DNA of 64,000 nucleotides. Origin: an uncultured Lachnospiraceae bacterium. Its GTDB lineage: Bacteria; Bacillota; Clostridia; Lachnospirales; Lachnospiraceae. Below, piece by piece: positions 55,433 through 63,236 of the stretch. Position numbers and translations under genes: made by a program. Under the pieces are notes generated by a model that was not told where the DNA came from, ran no database searches, and was given only the letters and a program-made list of their open reading frames with translations. How positions within the stretch are numbered: position 1 is the stretch's first letter; each line of letters starts with the position of its first letter. Where the stretch lies: positions 19,994-83,993 of the forward strand of contig CAJUPT010000009.1 in assembly GCA_910588405.1 (NCBI GenBank), in the 5' to 3' direction.

Positions 55433-56224
55433 ATGAAAAAACGACGGAATCGGACACAAAAAATATGGCGTAATATACTTAATATTTTTTTCAATAGCGA
55501 TAACGATTCTCCTGCATTCCGTACGTCCCTGCCGGATCAGAGAGCTGTTCTTTGCAGGAGCGGTGTCCTTTGTCTCTGTGTCGTATCGCTGATTCTCCCC
55601 ATCGAATGGGTACAGCACCGCCGGCTCATAAACACAGTCTCTGCTTACATTGCCTCCGCCACGGATGAAGAGTATGACGAAATCTCATGGCAGCTGCGCC
55701 ACGACCTGGTATACAGTGATTTTGGACAGAACAAAGAGAACTTTGTCCGCTATATCCCTAACACCTCTGACCTGTGCCCTACCTGCAGTACAAACGAATC
55801 GGCACAAGCTTTCCTCGTCTGCACAAATACAGGCGAATTTTATGAGATGGACGTATATGCGGACGGTTTTCAGCCTGACATACATTACGGCGCCGTTCAC
55901 ATGTCCAATGGCTATGACGAAGTCAGTCAGACCGCGCTGTCCGCCGCCAGAACCCCTGATCAAAAAAGAACCACGATTGAATTAAGGCGTAAACGGGGGA
56001 TTGTCAGCATACACAGGATGAAAGCTTTATTTTGCGATAACTGTATACATAATATTTTAACCGCGACAGAGGATGCGGCGGTCGGGGAATTTGTTATTTT
56101 TGATTCAGGGAGAAAAAAGTTTTATCCTGTAGATGATGAGATAGAAGTGCGGATAGGGGATTACAATATCGTAACCACAGAGATTAGCGGTACGTATAAG
56201 ATTACGGTCACATATGTGAAATAA
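55433..56224 (+). CDS. Membrane-anchored protein of unknown function with two CxxC motifs
   Basis: About 263 aa from MKKRRNRTQ (CGGAG upstream). One membrane helix (about residues 41-62, VLCLCVVSLILPI) after a basic N-terminus, then an outer domain with CPTC and CDNC motifs about 100 residues apart and a beta-rich C-terminus. No family recognised. The two CxxC pairs suggest metal binding or a disulfide. Divergent from the XRE gene. Confidence 0.6.
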   Translation: MKKRRNRTQKIWRNILNIFFNSDNDSPAFRTSLPDQRAVLCRSGVLCLCVVSLILPIEWVQHRRLINTVSAYIASATDEEYDEISWQLRHDLVYSDFGQNKENFVRYIPNTSDLCPTCSTNESAQAFLVCTNTGEFYEMDVYADGFQPDIHYGAVHMSNGYDEVSQTALSAARTPDQKRTTIELRRKRGIVSIHRMKALFCDNCIHNILTATEDAAVGEFVIFDSGRKKFYPVDDEIEVRIGDYNIVTTEISGTYKITVTYVK

Positions 56225-56381
56225 AAGCGGCTGCTTCCTGTTTGCCTATTCGATCACCGCAAAAAAACATCTGAATTACAACTTGATTAATCATCGCAAA
56301 ACCACATGGTTAAGTGTGAAAATCACTGCAAAATACAATCGCTCCAATCTGAAACAATAACTATTTGCTAAAACAAATCAT

Positions 56382-56579
56382 TTAATCATCTGTAAATCTC
56401 ACAACATCATTCGGTGTGCAATTTATAATCCTGCATATTTTTTCTAATGTCAGAATCGTTATATTATTGTTTTTCTTTAACGAGTTTAATGTCCTGTTAT
56501 CAATTCCATTTTGTAACAGCCTGTATTGCGTTACTCCTTTATACCTCATTGTTTCCCATAATGGGCTATAATCTATCAA
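56382..56579 (-). CDS. Small XRE-family regulator
   Basis: 65 aa from a TTG start (MIDYSPLWETM; GGAAAGGGG eight bases upstream), the usual beginning of this small Cro/CI-like family; an ATG at 56600 is an alternative. Helix-turn-helix KGVTQYRLLQNGIDNRTLNSLKKNNNI, then TLEKICRIINCTPNDVV. Likely repressor of the divergent 115-aa gene. Confidence 0.82.
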   Translation of the reverse strand: MIDYSPLWETMRYKGVTQYRLLQNGIDNRTLNSLKKNNNITILTLEKICRIINCTPNDVVRFTDD

Positions 56580-56777
56580 TTGATCACACCCCTTTCCCAT
56601 CATTACCATTCGCTTCGCCGCAGTACGCTTCGCGATGTACGGAAATGATGCATTCCGCATCATTTCACATTTGCGTCACTCAGAATTTCATGCATTCCAT
56701 GAATGAAACGCCTGGCGGAACAGCGGCGCTTGAACAATAACATTCAATCTCATTATGTGGTAAAAATGAAAAAAACT

Positions 56778-56809
56778 ATATTGTGTATATATTCACAATA
56801 TGGTATAGT
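56778..56809 (+). promoter_or_regulatory. Promoter with inverted-repeat operator
   Basis: TTGTGT (56781-56786), 17 bases, TATAGT (56804-56809). ATATTGTG (56778-56785) and CACAATAT (56794-56801) form a perfect inverted repeat with an 8-base spacer across the -35 and spacer, where a bound dimer would block polymerase. Confidence 0.7.
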
Positions 56810-56837
56810 AGAATCACCCAAAGCAAGGAGGAAATAT

Positions 56838-57185
56838 ATGGAAAATGATATATTAGAAATGCTTATGCCCTGTCTGACAGAACGCTTAGGTGAAGCGCTT
56901 AATCAGGATCAGTCATATCGCGAAGCAATCAAAACAGAAGGTTTATTATTTGAGCAGCTTAAAAACATGATGTCCGAAGAGTTCGTTAAAGAAATGACCA
57001 TAGACCGGATGAAAAATCAATTAAAGGAACAAAAAGACTTGCTTATGAAATATTTTTACGCTGCGCAAATCAGCGTGTCCATAATCGAAAAAAAAGCTTA
57101 TCGGCAGGGAATGAAGGATCTGCTTGAGCTTTTAACAGTTTTATCAAAAAAAGAGGATTCCTCCTCATTGTTAGAAAGAATTTAA
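56838..57185 (+). CDS. Small helical protein of unknown function
   Basis: 115 aa from MENDILEML (AAGGAGGAAATAT directly upstream). All-helical, charged, no membrane segment. QYSYR-like middle (QDQSYREAI) and C-terminal RQGMKDLLELLTVL. Similar small helical proteins occur beside XRE genes in Clostridia, but I know no function. Ends at a strong terminator. Confidence 0.7.
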   Translation: MENDILEMLMPCLTERLGEALNQDQSYREAIKTEGLLFEQLKNMMSEEFVKEMTIDRMKNQLKEQKDLLMKYFYAAQISVSIIEKKAYRQGMKDLLELLTVLSKKEDSSSLLERI

Positions 57186-57212
57186 AAGCGCCGGTATTAC
57201 ATCGGCGCTTTT
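57184..57212. terminator. Bidirectional terminator
   Basis: AAAAGCGCCG (57184-57193) pairs perfectly with CGGCGCTTTT (57203-57212). A and T runs at the arm ends serve both convergent genes; it starts within the stop codon of the 115-aa gene and abuts the tcdA stop. Confidence 0.88.
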
Positions 57213-58000
57213 CATTCCTTTATGAGTTCCTTTACAACCTCTCCTGCAATCATCAGGCCCGCTGCGGAAGGAACAAAAGAAACGCTTCCCGGCGTTTGTC
57301 TTCGCTCCGGTACCTCATTCGTTTCTTCAGCCTCCTTCGAGCAGTCTTCCTCAGCCATCGGACAGAGCGGCGTTTCTTCGGAGTAGACCACTTTCAGCCG
57401 TTCTACTCCCCTCTTCTTTAACTCCCGGCGCATGACTCTGGCCAGAGGGCAGACGCTGGTCTGATAGATATCCCCGACACGAAGCCTGCTGCCGTCCAGC
57501 TTATTCCCAGTGCCCATGCTGCTGATGATTGGAACGTTGGCAGCCTGCGCCCTCAGAATCAGTTCAATCTTAGACGTCACCGTGTCCACTGCGTCCACCA
57601 CATAATCATATTCCGCAAAAGGAAAGGCAGCTGCATTTTCCGGCAGGAAAAAACACTTATAGATCCTGACTTTAACTTCAGGATTAATCTCCAGAATCCG
57701 CTCCCGCATCACATCCACCTTATCCCGGCCTATGGTCTTCCAGGTGGCGATAATCTGCCGATTCAGATTCGAAACGGATACTTGGTCGTGATCAATCAGG
57801 TCGATGGCCCCTACGCCGCTTCTGACCAATGCTTCACACACATATCCGCCCACGCCGCCGATGCCAAACACGGCCACGCGGGCCCTTTTCAGTCTGTCTA
57901 TGCCAGATCTTCCAAGAAGCAGGGCTGTTCTCTCGAATGGCTGCTCTGGCCGTTGCTCTAGCTGCCGCTCTGATTCCGGTGCCTGTTTCTGTCCCCACAT
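57212..58000 (-). CDS. tcdA: tRNA threonylcarbamoyladenosine dehydratase TcdA
   Basis: About 262 aa from MWGQKQAPES (58000); an ATG at 58024 inside the previous gene has no site. E1-like ThiF fold: GIGGVGGYVCEALVRSGVG, DLIDHDQVSVSNLNRQI, DAVDTVTSK, and the SSMGTGNKLD block typical of TcdA. It cyclises t6A37 to ct6A in tRNAs that read ANN codons. Gln/Glu-rich N-terminal extension of about 20 residues. Confidence 0.92.
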   Translation of the reverse strand: MWGQKQAPESERQLEQRPEQPFERTALLLGRSGIDRLKRARVAVFGIGGVGGYVCEALVRSGVGAIDLIDHDQVSVSNLNRQIIATWKTIGRDKVDVMRERILEINPEVKVRIYKCFFLPENAAAFPFAEYDYVVDAVDTVTSKIELILRAQAANVPIISSMGTGNKLDGSRLRVGDIYQTSVCPLARVMRRELKKRGVERLKVVYSEETPLCPMAEEDCSKEAEETNEVPERRQTPGSVSFVPSAAGLMIAGEVVKELIKE

Positions 58001-58002
58001 TC

Positions 58003-58506
58003 TTATGCATTCTTTCCGCAGCATTTTTTATATTTTTTGCCGCTGCCGCAGGGACAGGGATCATTTCTACCGATCTTCGGACCCTTTACGATGGTATCCG
58101 CCGACTTACGCTCCTTGTACAATTCTTTTCTCCGCTCAGGCGTCAAAAGCGTATCCCACTGGGGCAGTTCATAAAGCCAGTCTGCCTTAGCGCCTACCAT
58201 ATTATAATAGAGCTTTTCTTTATCATAATCCAGACTGACCTGGGTATCCTCCTCCATCGTATCCAGCGGATTGGGGGCTTTCAGGCTGTCATTGATGCCA
58301 TCCAAAAAGCCTGCCATAATTTTTACATCCACGCCATATTTTTCCGCCAGCTCCTTTACCGTACCTGTCACGGCTGCTTCCTCTGTCAGCAGCTTCTCAT
58401 AAATTTCCTTTTCCTGCATAAAATAACCATTCCAGAATGTATCATACCGCTGACGATCTGTTCCAAAGCTGTTCGCATACTCCTGCCACTGTTCTAATAA
58501 TGCCAT
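58003..58506 (-). CDS. SEC-C motif protein
   Basis: 167 aa ending in a zinc-binding SEC-C motif (NDPCPCGSGKKYKKCCGK), also found at the SecA C-terminus. Upstream is a helical domain of unknown role. Coupled to tcdA, which starts two bases after its stop. A SecB/ribosome-binding role is possible by analogy only. Confidence 0.88.
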   Translation of the reverse strand: MALLEQWQEYANSFGTDRQRYDTFWNGYFMQEKEIYEKLLTEEAAVTGTVKELAEKYGVDVKIMAGFLDGINDSLKAPNPLDTMEEDTQVSLDYDKEKLYYNMVGAKADWLYELPQWDTLLTPERRKELYKERKSADTIVKGPKIGRNDPCPCGSGKKYKKCCGKNA

Positions 58507-58900
58507 AATGATCTATTCCTTTCCCTTCTTTCATATATTCCAAAGCATATATACCCCTGAGCCAGACAATTTCTTACAATCTCCCGCCATTACAGACGAA
58601 ACTGAAATACATCAAAAAATCATCCGATCCACGAATACATTCTTTGCCACAAGTATATCCATAAAAAATTATTTTGTAAAGTGTTAAACGCGTCATCCGA
58701 AAGGAAACCTCTGCAAAACAGCGCATTTATTTCCGCAAAAAAGTCTCGCCCCTCTCATAAACACTCTCATATAATTTCATCTCACAAATTTTTCGCAAAT
58801 TCCTCAAAAAAGTTATTGACAATCTTTTGGCACTGTGCTATTATAAATGAGCGTTGTGAATGGCACAGAAAAAACCAGGAAACAACAGAAAATTTTATAA
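58507..58900 (+). other. Intergenic region with tRNA promoter
   Basis: About 390 A/T-rich bases between the divergent SEC-C gene and tRNA-Leu. Apart from the tRNA promoter near its right end I see no gene. Confidence 0.55.
58816..58844 (+). promoter_or_regulatory. Promoter of tRNA-Leu
   Basis: TTGACA (58816-58821), 17 bases, TATTAT (58839-58844). Confidence 0.82.
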
Positions 58901-58985
58901 GCAGTTGTGGCGGAATTGGCATACGCGCATGATTCAGGTTCATGTGAGCATAACGCTCGTGTGGGTTCAAGTCCCACCAACTGCA
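58901..58985 (+). tRNA. tRNA-Leu (anticodon CAG)
   Basis: 85 nt class II tRNA. Acceptor GCAGTTG pairs with CAACTGC, discriminator A. The anticodon stem CATGA/TCATG frames the loop TTCAGGT with anticodon CAG, reading CUG. A variable arm and T arm with GGTTCAAGTCC are present. CCA is not encoded. Confidence 0.96.
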
Positions 58986-59032
58986 CTAAAATGCGAGGTT
59001 CCGAACCCAAGCCAGTTTTGCGAAAGGGTTTA

Positions 59033-59092
59033 GAGACTTCGTTTTTTTATTCATGAAGAAGTCTCGCAGATTTTGCTCTGCGGGGCTTTTTT
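59033..59092 (+). terminator. Terminator after tRNA-Leu
   Basis: Two hairpins: GAGACTTC (59033-59040)/GAAGTCTC (59058-59065), then CGCAGA (59065-59070)/TCTGCG (59077-59082) followed by GGGGC and six T. They share one base and could be alternatives. Confidence 0.8.
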
Positions 59093-59160
59093 ATTTCGTT
59101 ATTCCTGCAAACAACGAGCCAAGTAGCCGCGGTCCGGACCACCCTATCGCCCCAAGGGGC

Positions 59161-59985
59161 TCACTTTGTGCCTGCACGGATATTTGGTGACTGCTGCGGG
59201 ATATTTGACTCGTTCCAAACCCGCTGCAGTACCTGCCGATAAGGCATATTGCCGCCAAACAAATCCAACGCGCTGCCGACAGTAACATTCACCCGGTCCT
59301 GTCCCAGCCTTTTCACCTCCTCTAAATCTGCAAAGCTCCCCACTCCTCCGGCATAGGTGACGGGAATCTGGCAAAATTCGCCCAGCATACGCAGCAATGG
59401 TCTTTCCACTCCGCCGCATTTCCCTTCCACATCCGCCGCATGGATCAGGAATTCATCGCAGCAGACGGACAATTCCTTAAGGGTTCGGATATCCAGCTTC
59501 AAATCGGTAAACTTCTGCCACCTATCCGTAACAATATAATAAACCCCATCTCTGGCCCGACAGCTCAAATCCAGTGTCAGCCGCTCCCTGCCCACGGTCC
59601 GCACCATCCGCTCCAAATTTTTTTCATTCAACCGCCCATCCTTAAATACATAGGAGGTAACGATTACATGAGAGGCCCCCAGGTCCAGAAATTCCCATGC
59701 ATTTTCCGCACAAACGCCGCCCCCCACCATCAGACCTCCCGGGTCAGCGGCCAAGGCAAGGGCCGCCTGGGCTTTGTCCGCCTCATAATACGCAGAGTCC
59801 GCCGGATTAAGTAGGATAATATGACCGCCCTTTAGTCCATCTTTTTTGTAAAATTCCGCAAAAAAAGCGCCGTCCTGATCTGAAACAAAATTTTCCTTTG
59901 CCTGATTCTTTTCATCTCTCAGGCTGCCTCCCACGATCTGCTTGATCTTTCCGTTATGTATATCAATGCATGGCCGGAATTCCAT
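59161..59985 (-). CDS. hisA: HisA, eukaryotic-type (ProFAR isomerase)
   Basis: 274 aa TIM barrel, starting MEFRPCIDIHNGKIKQIVGG. VGGGVCAENAWEFLDLGASHVIVTSYVF and YAGGVGSFADL mark the isomerase that acts in the fourth step of histidine synthesis. Sequence features (RPCIDIHNG, NEKNLERMV, LIHAADVEGKCGG) match the eukaryotic HIS6-like form rather than usual bacterial HisA. It stands alone; no other his gene is near. The last 20 or so residues are extra. Confidence 0.88.
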   Translation of the reverse strand: MEFRPCIDIHNGKIKQIVGGSLRDEKNQAKENFVSDQDGAFFAEFYKKDGLKGGHIILLNPADSAYYEADKAQAALALAADPGGLMVGGGVCAENAWEFLDLGASHVIVTSYVFKDGRLNEKNLERMVRTVGRERLTLDLSCRARDGVYYIVTDRWQKFTDLKLDIRTLKELSVCCDEFLIHAADVEGKCGGVERPLLRMLGEFCQIPVTYAGGVGSFADLEEVKRLGQDRVNVTVGSALDLFGGNMPYRQVLQRVWNESNIPQQSPNIRAGTK

Positions 59986-60291
59986 AATCTTTTGCTCCTT
60001 GTCTCCCGCACGGCCATCCTCTCTATGAAGATCCGCCGGTAATCATAATCAAATTGCCTGCCGTCATTGTACCACAAACGCATCCACAATTCCATTTTAT
60101 TTTGCTTCAACGCAGCCTGCCGCTGCCACAGTTGATATCAATCAGACAGACGGGTATAATAAACCCTGACTGAAAAATTATTTTAATAACCGATAAGCGA
60201 TATTTTTCCGAAATGAGACCTAGTCACTGTCAATCTCCATGATTTCTGGTAAACTATATCCATATTGTTATACTCACGAGCATACTTATTT

Positions 60292-60349
60292 GCCAAATGA
60301 TTTGCTGTTTCACTGAAAACAGCGCGGGTATTCCGGCAAATCATTTAGC
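60292..60349 (+). promoter_or_regulatory. Leader stem-loop upstream of the CoA-disulfide reductase gene
   Basis: GCCAAATGATTTGC (60292-60305) pairs with GCAAATCATTTAGC (60336-60349) with one mismatch; inside, CTGTTT (60305-60310) and AAACAG (60317-60322) make a second hairpin. It is about 60 bases before the gene start, without a U tract. It may be an RNA element or operator. The rest of 59986-60409 holds no gene. Confidence 0.5.
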
Positions 60350-60409
60350 TAACGGGTATATCAAATCCATTTTTATAGAAAGCAGTTTACAGAAAGGCGG
60401 TGCATGTAA

Positions 60410-62098
60410 ATGAAGGTAGTAATAATCGGCGGTGTGGCGGGCGGCGCCACTGCGGCGGCAAGGCTGCGCAGACTGGATGAAAAGGCGGAAATCACCATTT
60501 TCGAGCGTTCCGGATACATTTCCTATGCCAACTGCGGCCTGCCCTATTATGTGGGCGGCGTCATCCAAAATAAAAAGGAACTGACTCTGCAGTCGCCGGA
60601 AGGGTTCCGGAACCGTTTCCGCATCCGCGTTAACGTACATCATGAGGCGACGGAAATTCATCCGGACAAAAAAACAGTGACCGTAAAAAATCTGGACTCC
60701 GGCGAAACCTTTGAGGAAAGCTATGATAAATTAATCCTGTCTCCGGGCGCCCAGCCTGTCAGACCGAAGCTGCCGGGCATCGACAGCAAACGGATTTATA
60801 CCCTGCGGACCGTGGAAGATACCTTCCGCATCCGGGAGGCCGTGGAAAACGGCAAGCTGAAATCGGCCGTGGTAGTAGGCGGCGGCTTTATCGGCGTGGA
60901 GACGGCGGAAAATCTGCGGGAAATGGGTCTTCAGGTCAGCCTGATTCAGCGCAGCAACCATATCCTGCCGCCGGTAGACTACGATATCGCCAGCTTCCTC
61001 CATGTCCATATGCGGGAAAAAGGGGTTCGGCTGCTTCTGGAAAAGAATGTAACCGGTTTTGAAGAGACAGCCGAGGGCATTTCCGTCCTTATGGAAAACG
61101 ACAGCCCTGTCACAGGGGAAATCGCAATTCTTGCCATCGGCGTAGCTCCGGAGTCAGGACTGGCGGCGAAAGCGGGCCTTAAGCTGGGCGTAAAGGGAAG
61201 CATTCTGGTCAATGAACATATGCAGACTTCCAACGAAGACATCTATGCCACAGGCGACGCCGTATCCATCACCAACGCCGTAACCGGACAAAAGGCGGTT
61301 ATCGCTCTGGCCGGTCCCGCCAATAAGCAGGGCAGAATCGCCGCGGACCACATTGCCGGCCTGGACAGCAGTTATCAGGGCGCTTCCGGTTCGTCGGTGC
61401 TGAAAATTTTTGACATGACGGCGGCCTTTACCGGATTGAACGAGCAGACGGCAAAGGAGCTGGGGCTGGCCTATGACAAAGTCATTCTCTCCCCGGCCTC
61501 TCACGCTTCCTACTATCCTGGCGCAAAGGTTATGACGATGAAGCTGCTGTTTGAAAAAGAAACGGAACGGATTCTCGGCGCACAGATTGTGGGATTTGAC
61601 GGAGTAGATAAACGAATCGACGTGATTGCCACCGCCATGCAGGCCGGTATGAAGGTAACGGCGTTAAAGAATCTTGACCTGGCATACGCGCCGCCCTATT
61701 CCTCGGCCAAGGACCCTGTAAATATGGCAGGATTTATCGCGGAAAACCTGATTACCGGAAAGGTAGGCCAGTTCTATTATGAAGATCTGGAGGCCCTGCC
61801 AAAAGACGGCAGCGTCACCCTGCTGGATGTACGCACCGACGGAGAGTATGGAAACGGCCATGCGGAAGGGTTCGAAACCCATATTCCAGTGGACGATCTG
61901 CGGGAACGACTGGGGGAACTCGACAGAGAAAAAACCGTTTATGTGATGTGCCAGTCCGGGCTTCGCAGCTATCTGGCCTGCCGGATTCTTGCGCAGAACG
62001 GATTCGACTGCCGTAATTTCGCCGGCGGCTACCGGTTCTATGACAGCGTGACCCACGACCGGTTCGATAAAGAATGCAGGACCGGATGCGGGCTGTAA
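60410..62098 (+). CDS. CoA-disulfide reductase / NADH oxidase with rhodanese domain
   Basis: 562 aa. FAD-binding IIGGVAGGATAAARLRR; redox Cys in YANCGLPYYVGG (near residue 43); NAD(P)H-binding VVGGGFIGVETAENL; second FAD motif IYATGDAV; dimerisation domain to about 455. The C-terminal rhodanese domain (about 470-555) has LLDVRTDGEYGNGH and active-site CQSGLRS. CoADR-RHD proteins reduce CoA disulfides, persulfides or polysulfides and handle redox and sulfur stress. AGAAAGGCGG precedes the ATG. Confidence 0.93.
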   Translation: MKVVIIGGVAGGATAAARLRRLDEKAEITIFERSGYISYANCGLPYYVGGVIQNKKELTLQSPEGFRNRFRIRVNVHHEATEIHPDKKTVTVKNLDSGETFEESYDKLILSPGAQPVRPKLPGIDSKRIYTLRTVEDTFRIREAVENGKLKSAVVVGGGFIGVETAENLREMGLQVSLIQRSNHILPPVDYDIASFLHVHMREKGVRLLLEKNVTGFEETAEGISVLMENDSPVTGEIAILAIGVAPESGLAAKAGLKLGVKGSILVNEHMQTSNEDIYATGDAVSITNAVTGQKAVIALAGPANKQGRIAADHIAGLDSSYQGASGSSVLKIFDMTAAFTGLNEQTAKELGLAYDKVILSPASHASYYPGAKVMTMKLLFEKETERILGAQIVGFDGVDKRIDVIATAMQAGMKVTALKNLDLAYAPPYSSAKDPVNMAGFIAENLITGKVGQFYYEDLEALPKDGSVTLLDVRTDGEYGNGHAEGFETHIPVDDLRERLGELDREKTVYVMCQSGLRSYLACRILAQNGFDCRNFAGGYRFYDSVTHDRFDKECRTGCGL

Positions 62099-62114
62099 AT
62101 TAATGATAGCCTAT

Positions 62115-62157
62115 GGGGCCGCCGGCTCCCGTCCAAGGAAAACGGCAGCCCCTTTTT
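62115..62157 (+). terminator. Terminator of the CoADR-rhodanese gene
   Basis: GGGGCcGCCG pairs with CGGCaGCCCC (to 62152), followed by TTTTTC. Confidence 0.82.
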
Positions 62158-62284
62158 CTTTATTTTATTCAAAGCAGCGCCATCCGGCAGTCTCAGGGGC
62201 GGATTTAATTCACATCAGGTACTTGAAATCTCCGGACATATGGTGTTAAAATCATATTATCACTTTAGTGTCCGGGGAGGCCCA

Positions 62285-63115
62285 ATGAGTATATTAGCCA
62301 AAATCGGCATTTTTGCTGCCATCATTGTAATATCTAACTATGTAATCAGCCTGATTTTTAAATTTTTAGCGCAGAAGACAAAAGCGGTTCACCTTCGCTT
62401 TTCAAAATACGCGGTCACTGTAATCATTGACATTATCGCTTTCTACAGCCTGTCGCAGCAGTTTGAAATCACCAGGGATATCAGCAAGGCCTTGCTGCAG
62501 AGCGGCTCCCTGATTCTTGCCATCGCCACCTTTGCCGCGCAGCAGGCGCTGGGCAATGTAATCAGCGGCATTTCCCTGTCCGTGTCCAAACCATATAATG
62601 TGGACGAAAAAATCCGTGTAATCCAGGGCGGAACCGTAATCGCCGAAGGGCTTGTCAAAGACGTCACCCTCCGTCATACGCTTATTTATCAATACAACGG
62701 AGAAACCTGCATCGTACCTAATTCCGTTATGGATTCGTCAGTGATTATCAACACCAATTTTACGGAAAATATCGGAAATTATGTGGAAATAGAGATTGGC
62801 TACGGCGCCGACCTGGAAAAAGCCCTTGCCATTATGCGCAAAATCTGCGTGGGGCATGAGCTGACACTGAATACGGAAGAAAATTCCGTCACCGCAAGCG
62901 GCTATACGCAAAACGGCGTTATTTTAAAGACGATTATATGGACAAACAACCTGAACGACAGCTTCAAGGCCTGCAGCGATATCCGAATCGCGCTGGTCAG
63001 AGAGTTTAATCAGAATGGTATTGAAATTCCATATCAGACGGTGACGATATCTAATTATGGGCCGGAAGGGAAGAAGGATGCGAAAGAAACGGCAAATGAT
63101 GTCGATTCGTTTTAA
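62285..63115 (+). CDS. mscS: Small-conductance mechanosensitive channel (MscS family)
   Basis: 276 aa from MSILAKIGIF (GGGGAGG upstream). Three N-terminal membrane helices, the pore-lining third with LILAIATFAAQQALGNVISGISLSVSKPYNVDEKI, then the beta domain (GLVKDVTLRHTLI, VPNSVM) and the alpha/beta C-terminal cytoplasmic part. It protects from osmotic downshock. Confidence 0.93.
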   Translation: MSILAKIGIFAAIIVISNYVISLIFKFLAQKTKAVHLRFSKYAVTVIIDIIAFYSLSQQFEITRDISKALLQSGSLILAIATFAAQQALGNVISGISLSVSKPYNVDEKIRVIQGGTVIAEGLVKDVTLRHTLIYQYNGETCIVPNSVMDSSVIINTNFTENIGNYVEIEIGYGADLEKALAIMRKICVGHELTLNTEENSVTASGYTQNGVILKTIIWTNNLNDSFKACSDIRIALVREFNQNGIEIPYQTVTISNYGPEGKKDAKETANDVDSF

Positions 63116-63180
63116 CCCATGGGCAACGGGCACAACGGGTCCGAAATAAAATTCTAACTTGACAAACCCATATAAAACAG

Positions 63181-63210
63181 GACAGCAGGAACATCCTTGT
63201 CCCTGCTGCC
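63181..63210 (-). terminator. Terminator of the Ala/Glu-rich repeat gene
   Basis: GACAGCAGG (63181-63189) pairs with CCTGCTGCC at the other end (one mismatch/G-U), and ACA with TGT inside; on the minus strand CCTGTTTTAT follows. Confidence 0.6.
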
Positions 63211-63236
63211 GCCCTTATGTTGTTTCTGTTTCTTAT

